A stretch of DNA of 64,000 nucleotides from Cellulomonas soli (GTDB taxonomy: Bacteria; Actinomycetota; Actinomycetes; Actinomycetales; Cellulomonadaceae). A model generated the notes under the pieces. It ran no database searches. It had not been told where the DNA came from and saw nothing but the letters and a program-made list of their open reading frames with translations. Shown piece after piece: positions 1 to 13,723 of this stretch. The stretch's first letter is position 1; every line of letters starts with the position of its first letter. A program made the position numbers and the translations under genes. The stretch spans positions 3,534,001-3,598,000 of the forward strand of contig NZ_JACBZJ010000001.1 in NCBI RefSeq assembly GCF_013409305.1. Reading direction: 5' to 3'.

Positions 1-1374
<1,374 letters not shown>

Positions 1375-1410
1375 CGGCGTCGGACCTGAGCGCGCTCGCG
1401 CCTGTCGCGC

Positions 1411-1442
1411 GGAGCCGGTGCCCTTGCGGGGGTGCCGGCTCC
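1411..1442. terminator. Hairpin after aconitase, between convergent genes
   Basis: GGAGCCGGTGCCC and GGGTGCCGGCTCC pair over 13 positions (two G-U pairs) around a 6-nt loop. It lies between the aconitase stop and the end of the oppositely oriented DUF1801 gene and could end transcripts from both sides. There is no U-tract, as is common in high-GC actinobacteria. Confidence 0.7.
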
Positions 1443-1527
1443 GTCGCGAGCGGGGCGGTGTGAGCCGACAGGTCGGCGCGTTGCCTCGGGTCCGGCGGGG
1501 GTGCTCTGGTCAGGCGTGGCCGGGACG

Positions 1528-1992
1528 TCAGCCGGCGTGCGGGCCCGACAGGCGTGTGGTGAACGGCGTCGTGGCCGTGACCGTCGCCCACGACCTGCCC
1601 AGGACGGCGGTCAGGACCTCGAGGTCGACCCCGTCGAGATCCTTGACGTAGAGGCAGCCGACGCCCGTCGTGTGCGGACCGAGCCGCTCCAGCAGGTCGG
1701 CGTGGGCACCGACCCCGTCCGGCAGGTACAGGGTGGTCGCGGCCTTGCGCGGCGAGAACCCGGCGGCCGCCGCGTCGCCCTCGCGTCCGGACGCGTAGCG
1801 GTAGTGGTACGTGCCGAAGCCGATGATCGACGGGCCCCACATGCGGGCCGGCTGCCCGGTCAGTCCCGTGTAGAGCGACACGAGCCGGTCGGCGTCGCGA
1901 CGACGCGCCGGGTGGACGATCCCCGCCAGGAAGTCCGTCACCGCGATGCCGGTCGGCACGGTCACGGGATCGGCGCTGCGTCGCGCGGTCAT
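1528..1992 (-). CDS. DUF1801 (YdhG-like) domain protein
   Basis: A 154-residue single-domain protein. The block MWGPSIIGFGTYHYRYASGR followed by GFSPRKAATTLYLPDG is the typical core of DUF1801 proteins, small soluble proteins of unknown biochemical role. It is the last gene of a four-gene minus-strand operon: its ATG overlaps the stop of the upstream kinase by 4 nt (ATGA). No catalytic motif can be assigned. Family recognition is good, function unknown. Confidence 0.8.
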   Translation of the reverse strand: MTARRSADPVTVPTGIAVTDFLAGIVHPARRRDADRLVSLYTGLTGQPARMWGPSIIGFGTYHYRYASGREGDAAAAGFSPRKAATTLYLPDGVGAHADLLERLGPHTTGVGCLYVKDLDGVDLEVLTAVLGRSWATVTATTPFTTRLSGPHAG

Positions 1993-2906
1993 CGACCCAG
2001 TATCTGGCTGACGGCGTGCCGGCCGACCTCCGCCAGGAGCGGATGGTCCTCAGGGTGGGCGAGCATGACGGCGGCCATCGCCACGGCCCACGCCTCGGCG
2101 CGCAGCCACATCGCCTCGTCCCAGCCCGCACCCGCGGTGACCCGGGCACGGAAGGCCTCGCGGCCGGTCTCGTCGAACGTCAGCCACGCGGTGCTCAGGT
2201 CGCTCGCCGGGTCGCCGGCGGTGACGTCGCCGAAGTCGAGGACCGCCCGCAGGTGCCCGTCGGCTACCAGCAGGTTCGCCGGGTGCGGGTCGCCGTGCAG
2301 CCAGAGCGCCGGCCCCTGCCAGACGGGTGAGCCCACGAGCGCGTCCCAGCGCGCGAGCAGCGCCTCCCGTTCCGGCACGAGCAGGTGCGTCAGACGGGAC
2401 CGTACCACGTCCGCGCGGTCGGCCAGCGGTACCCCGCGGACCGGGTTGACGGGCGCGTCCGGCGGCGCCGGCACGTGCAGGGCCACGAAGGTGTCGGCCA
2501 GCTCCGTGGCCCACGGTGTCCGTTCGGCGACCGGGGTCGCGGCGGCGACGGTCCCGGCGAACCACGGGACCACGCTCCACGCCCACGGGTAGCCCGCCCC
2601 CGGGCGGCCCGTGCGGACGGGCACCGGGGTGTCGACGGGCAGCAGGGGCGCCAGCACCGGCAGCCACCGCTGCTCGTTCTGCACCAGCGGGGCGGCGATC
2701 GCCCGTACGGGCAGGCGCACCGCGAGCGCGTCGCCGAGCCGCCACATCCTGTTGTCCCAGCCGGAGGCGAACGGTACGAGCGGCAGGTCGGCCAGGTCCG
2801 GGTGCTGCGCGCGCAGCAGGTCGCGCACCAGGTCGGACGTGACGTCGATCTCCGGGACGGGTCCTGCGGGCGCGGCGGTCGTGGGGGACGGTTCGACCGA
2901 CGGCAT
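1989..2906 (-). CDS. Aminoglycoside phosphotransferase-family kinase
   Basis: A 305-residue protein with the APH/choline-kinase fold. LHGDPHPANLLV (about residues 200-211) supplies the catalytic-loop Asp and Asn, and LDFGDV about 10 residues later is the metal-binding DFG-like motif. Such proteins phosphorylate small-molecule hydroxyls; nothing here proves an aminoglycoside substrate, and chromosomal actinobacterial copies are usually of unknown substrate. The start ATG shares one base with the stop of the NUDIX gene (TGATG) and its own stop overlaps the DUF1801 start by 4 nt, so translation is probably coupled across the operon. Confidence 0.85.
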   Translation of the reverse strand: MPSVEPSPTTAAPAGPVPEIDVTSDLVRDLLRAQHPDLADLPLVPFASGWDNRMWRLGDALAVRLPVRAIAAPLVQNEQRWLPVLAPLLPVDTPVPVRTGRPGAGYPWAWSVVPWFAGTVAAATPVAERTPWATELADTFVALHVPAPPDAPVNPVRGVPLADRADVVRSRLTHLLVPEREALLARWDALVGSPVWQGPALWLHGDPHPANLLVADGHLRAVLDFGDVTAGDPASDLSTAWLTFDETGREAFRARVTAGAGWDEAMWLRAEAWAVAMAAVMLAHPEDHPLLAEVGRHAVSQILGR

Positions 2907-3625
2907 CAGCGGGGCCGCTCGACGAGGCGGTCACGGTCCCAGGCGAGCGTCCAGCCGACCTGGTCGAACACCAGATCGAGCACCCAGGCGGTGAACCCCC
3001 ACACGACCACGTCGTCGTCCAGCACGAACGCCGGCACGCGCACCCGGCCGTCGCGGACGGAGACCGACGCCCGGCGGGCAGGGTCCAGCAGGTCGGCGAC
3101 GGGCACACGGAAGACGTCGACGGTCTCGGCATGGTCGACGGCGGCGACGGTCGAGGGCCTCGTCCACCACGCGGGGACGGGGGTGACCACGTGCCTGGAG
3201 ACGGCCACCGCGACGGGCGGGAGCGTACCGAGCACCTCCACGCCGGTCGGGTCGAGCCCGGTCTCCTCCGCGGCCTCCCGCAGGGCCGCCGCTTCGGGTC
3301 CGGCGTCCTCGGGCTCGATCCGTCCGCCGGGGAACGAGATCTGCCCCGGGTGGCTGCGCAGCGTCCCGGCACGGCGCTGCAGGAGCACGTCGAGGTCGGA
3401 AGCGACGTGGGTGGCACCGATGGGGGGCGCCGCGGCGAGCGCGGCGTCGAGCACCCCGAAGAGCACCAGCACGGCGGCCGGACGGGCGACGGTCGCGGGT
3501 CCGTCGGGGACGAGCGCCGGAAGGCTCGGACCGTGGACCTCACCGCGGGCGGACCGCTCGCACAGCGCGACCAGGTCCGCACGGGCACCGCCCGGTGCGT
3601 GCGTGACGTCCCCGGTGCCCGTCAC
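2906..3625 (-). CDS. NUDIX hydrolase, CoA pyrophosphatase-like
   Basis: A 239-residue NUDIX protein. The NUDIX box runs from GGRIEPED to REAAEETGLD (about residues 100-125), preceded by HPGQISFPG. The HPGQISFPGG context is typical of the NudL/CoA-diphosphatase subfamily, which cleaves CoA and acyl-CoA to phosphopantetheine and 3',5'-ADP. The start is GTG, 4 nt after the amidotransferase stop; the gene ends one base into the next ATG. The CoA substrate is inferred from the subfamily motif only. Confidence 0.88.
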   Translation of the reverse strand: MTGTGDVTHAPGGARADLVALCERSARGEVHGPSLPALVPDGPATVARPAAVLVLFGVLDAALAAAPPIGATHVASDLDVLLQRRAGTLRSHPGQISFPGGRIEPEDAGPEAAALREAAEETGLDPTGVEVLGTLPPVAVAVSRHVVTPVPAWWTRPSTVAAVDHAETVDVFRVPVADLLDPARRASVSVRDGRVRVPAFVLDDDVVVWGFTAWVLDLVFDQVGWTLAWDRDRLVERPR

Positions 3626-3629
3626 CGGC

Positions 3630-4325
3630 TCATCCCCGTGCGCGGACCGCGTCCGCGAAGGTGCTCAGCCCGGCCACGGCGGCAGGCACCAGGCCGGGCA
3701 GGTGGTGCGCGCCCTGGGTGCGGATGAGGTCCGCGTCGCCGTCGGCCAGGTCGTCGACCATGACCGGGGTCGTCAGCCACAGGTCGAGGAGCGTGCGGTC
3801 GATCTCGACGTGGAACTGCAGGCCCACGGCACTACCGGCGCGGAAGGCCTGCACGGGGGTGGTCGCCGAGCGGGCCAGGAGCGTGGCACCCGGGGGGAGG
3901 GCGACGGCGTCGTCGTGCCAGTGCAGCACGGTGGGTGCCGCACCGAGCGGTGCGAGCAGCGGGTCGTCGTGCACGACCTCGACCGGGGCGAACCCGATCT
4001 CGGTGCCGTTCCGGCGGTGCAGCTCGCCACCGAGTGCGAGCGCGAGGATCTGCATGCCCAGGCACACGCCGAGCACGGGGACGTCGGCGTCGACGGCCTC
4101 CGCGAGCAGCCGTCGTTCGGCGGCGAGCCCCGGGTGCCCGGCGTCGTCGGCGTCCATGGGCCCGCCCATCACCACCAGCCCGCCGAGCTCGTCGAGCGAC
4201 GGCAGGCGGGGGTCAGGGGTGTCGAGGACCGTGCGGATGCGGTGCGGGAGCTCGTCGAGCGCGCGGGTGATCAGACCGGGACCCTCGTGCGGGGCGTGCG
4301 TCAGGACGAGGACGGGGCGGCTCAC
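3630..4325 (-). CDS. Class I glutamine amidotransferase-like protein
   Basis: A 231-residue stand-alone class I glutamine amidotransferase domain. GVCLGMQILALALGG holds the nucleophilic Cys (nucleophile elbow) and LQFHVEID holds the His-x-Glu of the triad. No synthetase partner is adjacent, so it resembles the GMP synthase-like amidotransferases that hydrolyse gamma-glutamyl compounds, but the substrate cannot be read from sequence. The GTG start lies 6 nt after a TAGGCT box, indicating a leaderless mRNA, and it heads the operon with NUDIX, kinase and DUF1801 genes. Confidence 0.88.
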   Translation of the reverse strand: MSRPVLVLTHAPHEGPGLITRALDELPHRIRTVLDTPDPRLPSLDELGGLVVMGGPMDADDAGHPGLAAERRLLAEAVDADVPVLGVCLGMQILALALGGELHRRNGTEIGFAPVEVVHDDPLLAPLGAAPTVLHWHDDAVALPPGATLLARSATTPVQAFRAGSAVGLQFHVEIDRTLLDLWLTTPVMVDDLADGDADLIRTQGAHHLPGLVPAAVAGLSTFADAVRARG

Positions 4326-4331
4326 ACCGGG

Positions 4332-4337
4332 AGCCTA
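4332..4337 (-). promoter_or_regulatory. -10 box for leaderless amidotransferase operon
   Basis: TAGGCT (TANNNT class) ends 6 nt before the GTG start codon. In actinobacteria this spacing puts the transcription start on the start codon itself. No Shine-Dalgarno sequence is present. Confidence 0.6.
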
Positions 4338-4369
4338 GTTGCTCGGTGGGAACCGCCCCGGGGACGCGC

Positions 4370-7937
<3,568 letters not shown>

Positions 7938-8057
7938 CGGGAGCGGCTGCATGCCCTCCGGGTGCGGCCGCGGCCCGTCGACCGGCGTCCGCGTGGGGTC
8001 TGACCTGGGTGGACGCACCCGGCGGGCGCGCTCTCCTCGCACGGGCGTCGCGCGCGC

Positions 8058-8073
8058 AGTGACGGGGGTCACG
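8058..8073. promoter_or_regulatory. CRP/GlxR-like palindrome upstream of pflB
   Basis: AGTGACGGGGGTCACG contains GTGA-N6-TCAC (8059-8072), the half-site pair recognised by CRP-family regulators such as actinobacterial GlxR/Crp. Its centre is about 98 bp before the pflB start and about 75 bp before the likely transcription start, a class I activator distance. The assignment to a particular regulator is inference. Confidence 0.5.
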
Positions 8074-8105
8074 CGGCGCTGAGGGCCCCGGGGGTCGAAG
8101 GTCCC

Positions 8106-8134
8106 AAGACATCCCATGACTTCGTCCCTAGTGT
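8106..8134 (+). promoter_or_regulatory. Candidate pflB promoter
   Basis: AAGACA (8106-8111) and TAGTGT (8129-8134) are separated by 17 bp. The -35 matches TTGACA at four positions. It lies between the CRP-like palindrome and the CCGAGGAG ribosome binding site of pflB, but the match is modest. Confidence 0.35.
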
Positions 8135-8163
8135 CGTCAGTACCGACCTCCCGAGGAGAACAG

Positions 8164-10437
8164 ATGTCCACCACCTCAGTTCCCGCCAGCGACACCGCCG
8201 AGACGACCTCTCAGCCCGCATGGCACGGGTTCGTCGCCGGTCCTTGGGTCGACCGGATCGACGTCCGCGACTTCATCCAGCGCAACTACACCCCCTACCT
8301 CGGCGACGACAGCTTCCTCGCCGGCCCCACCGCGCGCACCACCGGCATCTGGGAGCGCCTGTCGGCGATGTTCCCGGCCGAGCGTGAGAAGGGCATCTAC
8401 GACGTCGACCAGCACACGCCGTCGACGATCACGTCGCACGCCGCGGGCTACATCGACCAGGACAACGAGCTGATCGTCGGCCTCCAGACGGATGCGCCGC
8501 TCAAGCGCGCCATCATGCCCAACGGTGGGTACCGGATGGTCGAGAAGTCGCTCGAGACCTACGGCTACGAGCCCGACCCGATCGTCGGCGAGATCTTCAC
8601 CAAGTACCGCAAGACGCACAACGACGGCGTCTTCGACGTGTACCCGCCGGCCGTGCGCGCCGCGCGCTCCTCGCACATCATCACCGGCCTGCCGGACGCC
8701 TACGGCCGCGGTCGCATCATCGGCGACTACCGCCGCGTCGCGCTCTACGGGGTCGACGCCCTCATCGCCGCCAAGAAGCTCGAGCGTGCCGAGCTGGACA
8801 TGGAGCGTTCCTCCGCCGACGTCATCCGTGACCGCGAGGAGCTGGCCGAGCAGACCCGCGCCCTGAGCGAGCTCAAGGCGATGGCCAAGTCCTACGGCTA
8901 CGACATCTCCGGCCCGGCGTCCACCGGCCGCGAGGCCGTGCAGTGGCTGTACTTCGGCTACCTGGCCGCCGTGAAGGAGCAGAACGGCGCGGCGATGTCG
9001 CTGGGCCGCACCTCGACGTTCCTCGACGTCTACCTCGAGCGCGACCTGGCCGCCGGTGCCATCACCGAGGAGCAGGCGCAGGAGGTCATCGACGACTTCG
9101 TCATCAAGCTGCGCATCGTCCGGTTCCTGCGGACCCCGGAGTACGACGAGCTGTTCTCGGGCGACCCGACGTGGGTGACCGAGTCCATCGGCGGCATCGG
9201 CGAGGACGGGCGCACGCTCGTCACCAAGAACTCGTTCCGGTACCTGCAGACGCTCTACAACCTGGGCCCGGCCCCCGAGCCGAACCTGACGGTCTTCTGG
9301 AGCGAGCGCCTGCCGCAGGGCTTCAAGGACTTCTGTGCCAAGGTCTCGATCGACACCTCGGCCGTGCAGTACGAGTCCGACGACCTCATCCGCGGCTCGT
9401 GGGGCGACGACGCGGCCATCGCGTGCTGCGTCTCCCCGATGCGGGTCGGCAAGCAGATGCAGTTCTTCGGCGCCCGCGTGAACCTGGCCAAGACGCTCCT
9501 CTACGCGATCAACGGTGGTCGCGACGAGGTCTCGGGCAAGCAGGTCGCCCCGAGCAGCGCCCCGGTCGAGGGTGACGTCCTCGAGTACGACGACGTCATG
9601 GCCAAGTTCGACGTCATGATGGACTGGCTGGCCCAGACCTACGTCGACGCGCTCAACTGCGTGCACTACATGCACGACAAGTACGCCTACGAGCGCATCG
9701 AGATGGCCCTGCACGACCGGACCATCCTGCGGACCATGGCCTGCGGCATCGCCGGCCTGTCGGTCGTGGCGGACTCGCTCGCGGCGATCAAGTACGCGAC
9801 GGTCACCCCGCTGCGCAGCACCGACGGCCTGATCACCGAGTACGCCGTCTCCGGCGACTACCCGGCCTTCGGCAACGACGACGACCGCGTCGACGAGATC
9901 GCGGTCGGCATCGTCAAGTCGTTCATGGAGAAGATCCGCAAGACCCCGACGTACCGCGAGGCGCTGCACACGCAGTCGGTGCTGACGATCACCTCCAACG
10001 TCGTCTACGGCAAGGCCACCGGCTCCACGCCGGACGGTCGCAAGGCCGGCCAGCCGTTCGCCCCGGGTGCCAACCCGATGAACGGGCGCGACAGCCACGG
10101 CATGCTCGCCTCGGCGCTGTCGGTCGCGAAGCTGCCGTACTCGGAGGCCATGGACGGCATCTCGCTGACCAACTCCGTGGTCCCCTCGGGCCTGGGTCGC
10201 ACGAAGGACGAGCAGGTGACCAACCTCGTCGGTCTGCTCGACTCCTACGTGATGTCCTCCGGCTACCACATGAACGTCAACGTGCTGAACCGCGAGACGC
10301 TCGAGGACGCCATGGAGCACCCCGAGAACTACCCGCAGCTCACCATCCGGGTCTCCGGCTACGCGGTGAACTTCGTGCGGCTGACGCGTGAGCAGCAGCT
10401 CGACGTGCTCTCGCGCACGTTCCACGGCGCGGTCTGA
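8164..10437 (+). CDS. pflB: Formate C-acetyltransferase (pyruvate formate-lyase)
   Basis: A 757-residue glycyl-radical enzyme converting pyruvate and CoA to acetyl-CoA and formate under anoxia. The adjacent catalytic cysteines are in [13 protein letters not shown] (Cys421-Cys422), and the radical glycine is in [13 protein letters not shown] (Gly732), 26 residues from the C-terminus as in E. coli PflB. Length matches the family (about 760). The start was placed at the ATG after CCGAGGAGAA rather than at an in-frame ATG 48 nt upstream. pflA follows after 44 bp. Presence of PflB indicates mixed-acid fermentation capacity, so the host is probably facultatively anaerobic. Confidence 0.98.
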   Translation: MSTTSVPASDTAETTSQPAWHGFVAGPWVDRIDVRDFIQRNYTPYLGDDSFLAGPTARTTGIWERLSAMFPAEREKGIYDVDQHTPSTITSHAAGYIDQDNELIVGLQTDAPLKRAIMPNGGYRMVEKSLETYGYEPDPIVGEIFTKYRKTHNDGVFDVYPPAVRAARSSHIITGLPDAYGRGRIIGDYRRVALYGVDALIAAKKLERAELDMERSSADVIRDREELAEQTRALSELKAMAKSYGYDISGPASTGREAVQWLYFGYLAAVKEQNGAAMSLGRTSTFLDVYLERDLAAGAITEEQAQEVIDDFVIKLRIVRFLRTPEYDELFSGDPTWVTESIGGIGEDGRTLVTKNSFRYLQTLYNLGPAPEPNLTVFWSERLPQGFKDFCAKVSIDTSAVQYESDDLIRGSWGDDAAIACCVSPMRVGKQMQFFGARVNLAKTLLYAINGGRDEVSGKQVAPSSAPVEGDVLEYDDVMAKFDVMMDWLAQTYVDALNCVHYMHDKYAYERIEMALHDRTILRTMACGIAGLSVVADSLAAIKYATVTPLRSTDGLITEYAVSGDYPAFGNDDDRVDEIAVGIVKSFMEKIRKTPTYREALHTQSVLTITSNVVYGKATGSTPDGRKAGQPFAPGANPMNGRDSHGMLASALSVAKLPYSEAMDGISLTNSVVPSGLGRTKDEQVTNLVGLLDSYVMSSGYHMNVNVLNRETLEDAMEHPENYPQLTIRVSGYAVNFVRLTREQQLDVLSRTFHGAV

Positions 10438-10481
10438 CCCCGTCGTAGCAGCCTGATCCGGACCGGAACGAGGAGCAGACG

Positions 10482-11363
10482 ATGACGACCGTCGACGAGC
10501 GGCAGGACGGGGCACCTGTGGTGTCGCTGGGCATGCCGCTCGTCGGCGGTTCTCACGTGCGCGCCCACGCCGGGACGGAGGGGTTGGAGCCCACCGAGCA
10601 GGAGCGGTCCGAGCGCCTCGCGGCGGTGCGGGCCGGCCAGGTCGGCTCGGTGCACTCCTGGGAGCTCGTGACGGCCGTGGACGGGCCGGGCACGCGCATG
10701 ACGGTGTTCCTGTCGGGATGCCCGCTGCGCTGCTTGTACTGCCACAACCCCGACACGATGGAGATGCGTCGCGGCACCGACGTGAGCGCCCAGGAGATCC
10801 TGAGCAGGCTCGCGCGCTACCGGGGCGTGTTCAAGGCGAGCGGCGGTGGCCTGACCATCTCCGGCGGCGAGCCGCTCATGCAGCCGGCGTTCGTGCGCAG
10901 CCTGCTGCGCGGGGCCAAGGCGATGGACATCCACACCACGGTCGACACCTCGGGGTTCCTCGGCGCGCAGTGCACCGACGAGATGCTCGACGACATCGAC
11001 CTGGTCCTGCTGGACGTCAAGTCCGGCATCCCGGAGACGTACACGAAGACCACGGGGCGCGAGCTGCAGCCGACGCTCGACTTCGGTCGGCGGCTGGCCG
11101 CGCACGGCACCGAGATCTGGATCCGGTTCGTGCTGGTCCCGGGTCTGACGGACGCGGTGGAGAACGTCGAGGCGGTCGCCGACTACGTCTCGACCCTGTC
11201 GACCGTGACGCGCGTCGAGGTGCTGCCGTTCCACCAGATGGGCCAGGACAAGTGGGCCGAGCTCGGGATGCGCTACGAGCTCGCGGACACCCAGCCTCCG
11301 ACCCCCGAGCTGGTCGCCCGGGTGCGTGAGCAGTTCCGCTCACGCGGTCTGACGACCTTCTGA
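10482..11363 (+). CDS. pflA: Pyruvate formate-lyase-activating enzyme (radical SAM)
   Basis: A 293-residue radical-SAM activase that installs the glycyl radical on PflB. The cluster motif CX3CX2C is SGCPLRCLYCHNP with Cys80, Cys84 and Cys87; the SAM-binding GGE motif is in LTISGGEPLMQP. The protein carries about 50 extra N-terminal residues compared with E. coli PflA (about 246 residues), rich in acidic and polar residues, before the conserved GSVHSWELVTAVDGPGTR. ACGAGGAG upstream supports this ATG. It forms an operon with pflB and is ended by a large hairpin. Confidence 0.97.
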   Translation: MTTVDERQDGAPVVSLGMPLVGGSHVRAHAGTEGLEPTEQERSERLAAVRAGQVGSVHSWELVTAVDGPGTRMTVFLSGCPLRCLYCHNPDTMEMRRGTDVSAQEILSRLARYRGVFKASGGGLTISGGEPLMQPAFVRSLLRGAKAMDIHTTVDTSGFLGAQCTDEMLDDIDLVLLDVKSGIPETYTKTTGRELQPTLDFGRRLAAHGTEIWIRFVLVPGLTDAVENVEAVADYVSTLSTVTRVEVLPFHQMGQDKWAELGMRYELADTQPPTPELVARVREQFRSRGLTTF

Positions 11364-11429
11364 CCGGCCGCGTCGCGATCGCGCACCGGCGCCGTGGGGG
11401 TGTGCGGGCGGTCGCGACGTGGTCCTTGA

Positions 11430-11470
11430 CCGAGGCCGGTCCGGTGGGGCGTCCACCGGACCGGCCTCGG
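11430..11470. terminator. 18-bp perfect hairpin between pflA and the beta-oxidation operon
   Basis: CCGAGGCCGGTCCGGTGG pairs perfectly with CCACCGGACCGGCCTCGG across a 5-nt loop. It sits between convergent genes and is a strong bidirectional terminator candidate. A second, weaker stem (CCTCGC/GCGAGG) follows at about 11490-11507. Confidence 0.8.
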
Positions 11471-11524
11471 GCGTCCGCGGGGTCGGACGACCTCGCTCGT
11501 GGGCGAGGGGTCGGACCCGGAGGG

Positions 11525-13723
11525 TCACACCCGGATGGTCGGCCCTGGGCTCGGTACCGGGGCGGCGCCGGGTACGTTCGCCAGGCCGTCAGGCAGCAGT
11601 CGCCGACCCAGCACCCGCTCGCTGTACCCGGTGCGGTCCAGGTACGGCGTGAGCCCACCGAGGTGGAATCCCCACCCGGCACCGAGGATCAGGCACAGGT
11701 CGAGCTGCTGGGGCGTGCTCACGACCCCCTCGTCGAGCATGTGACCGACCTCGACGGTCAGGGCGGTGAGCACCGCGTCCAGGACGCCGGCCGCGTCGAG
11801 GGGCAGGTGGCCGCCCGCGGGGGCTCCGGCGTCGCCGGCCCGTGAGCTGCGCGCGTCGTCGAAGACCGCCTGCACGGCCGGGGAGACCGGTCGGGGCAGC
11901 CCCGGAGCCGGAGCCTGACCGACCACGGTGACGGCGTCGGCCACCAGCTTCTCCAGACCCGGTGAGCGCGGGAACCGCTCGCCCAGGTCCTCGCGCAGCG
12001 AGGTCAGCACGTGCAGCCCCACGGCCGGGCCGACCAGGTCGAACAGCTCGAACGGTCGCATCGGCAGACCGAGCGGGTCGAGCGCGAGGTCGGCCACCTC
12101 GACCGGCGTCCCGTGCTCGACCGCGTCGACCACGACGCCCAGCAGCAGCACGAGCAGCCGGTTGACCACGAAGCCGGGCCGGTCGCCGACGAGCACCGCG
12201 GTCTTGCGCAGCGACACCGCGACCTCCACGGCCGTCGCGACCGCCTCGGGGGAGGACTGCTCGGCACGCACGACCTCGACCAGCGGCATCGCGGCCACCG
12301 GGTTGAAGAAGTGCAGGCCCACGACGCGTCCCGGGTGCTGCAGGTCGGCCGCCATGGCGCTCACCGACAGGGCCGAGGTGTTGGTCGCGAGCACCGCGGT
12401 CGGGGCCACGACGGTCTCGAGCTCGGCGAACACCCGCTTCTTCAGCGCGAGGATCTCGGTGACGGCCTCGATGACGAGGTCGCACGAGGCGAGGTCCTGC
12501 AGGTCGGTCGTGCCGGTGACGGACGCGAGCAGCCGTGCACCCGCCGCCTGGCTCATCCGGCCGGACGACGTCTGCCGCTCCACCGAGGCGCTCACCGCGG
12601 CGAGCCCGTGCGCCACCCGCTCTTCGTCGAGGTCACGCATGACCACGGGCACGCCCAGGCGCTGCTGCACGAGCATCGCGATCTGCGCCGCCATCAGCCC
12701 GGCGCCGACGATCCCGACGCGCGTGACGGGCTGCGCCAGGGCGCGGTCGGGGGCGCCGACGGGCTTCTTGCCCCCGGAGACCAGCCCGAAGGAGTAGACG
12801 CTCGCGCGCATCTCATCGGTGCCGATCAGGTCGGCCAGGGCCTCGTCCTCGGCGGCGAACGCGGCATCCCGGTCGACGTCGGGTCCCAGGGCGAGCAGGT
12901 CGAGCGCGCGGTAGGGCGCCGGGCGCGAGCCGTGGATCACGGCGTGCAGGCGTTCGCGCGCCGCGGCGACCGCCCCGTCCCACAGCGGTGCCGGGTCGAG
13001 CGCGCGCCGCTCGACGACGACGTCACCGCGCAGCACCTGCTCGGCCCACGCGATCGACTGCTCGAGGAAGTCGGCGGGGTCCAGCAGCACGTCGGTCAGG
13101 CCGATGCGGGTGGCCTCCTGCGCGCTGTACGGCTTGTTGGCGGCCGGGCGCGTGAGGATCACCTCGAGCGCCTTCTCGATCCCCACGAGGCGGGGCACCA
13201 GGTACGCGCCGCCCCAGCCGGGCACGAGCCCGAGGCTCGTCTCGGGCAGTGCCAGGGCGCGCACGTCACCGGCCACGGTCCGGTAGTCGCAGTTCAGCGC
13301 GAGCTCGAGGCCGCCGCCGAGGGCGACGCCGTTGACGAAGGCGAACGTCGGCACGCCCATCTCGCCCAGCAGGCGGTAGGCGGCGTGACCGCTGTGGCCC
13401 AGCCGCATGGCGGTCTCGCGGTCCGCGACCGAGGTGACCTGCAGCAGGTCCGCGCCGGCCGCCAGGTAGTACGGCTTGCCGGTCACGGCGACGGCCACGA
13501 CCTCGCCCGCAGCGGCGCGCGCCTGCAGCGTGGCCAGGGCCGCGTGCAGCTCGGCGATCCCGAGCGGACCGAGAGTGGTGGGCTTGGTGTGGTCGAGACC
13601 GTTGTCGATCGTGACCAGGGCGAGCGTGCCCGTGCCGCCCGGCAGGCGCACGTCGCGCACCAGGGTGTGGCTGACGCGTTCGGCACGCGGTCCCGTCGGT
13701 GCTGCCGGATCCGTGCTGCTCAT
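11525..13723 (-). CDS. fadB: Bifunctional enoyl-CoA hydratase / 3-hydroxyacyl-CoA dehydrogenase
   Basis: A 732-residue multifunctional fatty-acid beta-oxidation protein. The N-terminal crotonase domain (about residues 20-230) has VTGKPYYLAAGADL and FVNGVALGGGLELALNCDYR, the oxyanion-hole and catalytic region. The dehydrogenase part starts at about residue 340 with the NAD-binding GIVGAGLMAAQIAM and continues with TNTSALSVSAMA and GLHFFNPVAAMPLVEVV, which carries the catalytic His. The ATG overlaps the thiolase stop by 4 nt (ATGA), so it forms a coupled FadA-FadB unit with the upstream gene. Confidence 0.95.
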   Translation of the reverse strand: MSSTDPAAPTGPRAERVSHTLVRDVRLPGGTGTLALVTIDNGLDHTKPTTLGPLGIAELHAALATLQARAAAGEVVAVAVTGKPYYLAAGADLLQVTSVADRETAMRLGHSGHAAYRLLGEMGVPTFAFVNGVALGGGLELALNCDYRTVAGDVRALALPETSLGLVPGWGGAYLVPRLVGIEKALEVILTRPAANKPYSAQEATRIGLTDVLLDPADFLEQSIAWAEQVLRGDVVVERRALDPAPLWDGAVAAARERLHAVIHGSRPAPYRALDLLALGPDVDRDAAFAAEDEALADLIGTDEMRASVYSFGLVSGGKKPVGAPDRALAQPVTRVGIVGAGLMAAQIAMLVQQRLGVPVVMRDLDEERVAHGLAAVSASVERQTSSGRMSQAAGARLLASVTGTTDLQDLASCDLVIEAVTEILALKKRVFAELETVVAPTAVLATNTSALSVSAMAADLQHPGRVVGLHFFNPVAAMPLVEVVRAEQSSPEAVATAVEVAVSLRKTAVLVGDRPGFVVNRLLVLLLGVVVDAVEHGTPVEVADLALDPLGLPMRPFELFDLVGPAVGLHVLTSLREDLGERFPRSPGLEKLVADAVTVVGQAPAPGLPRPVSPAVQAVFDDARSSRAGDAGAPAGGHLPLDAAGVLDAVLTALTVEVGHMLDEGVVSTPQQLDLCLILGAGWGFHLGGLTPYLDRTGYSERVLGRRLLPDGLANVPGAAPVPSPGPTIRV

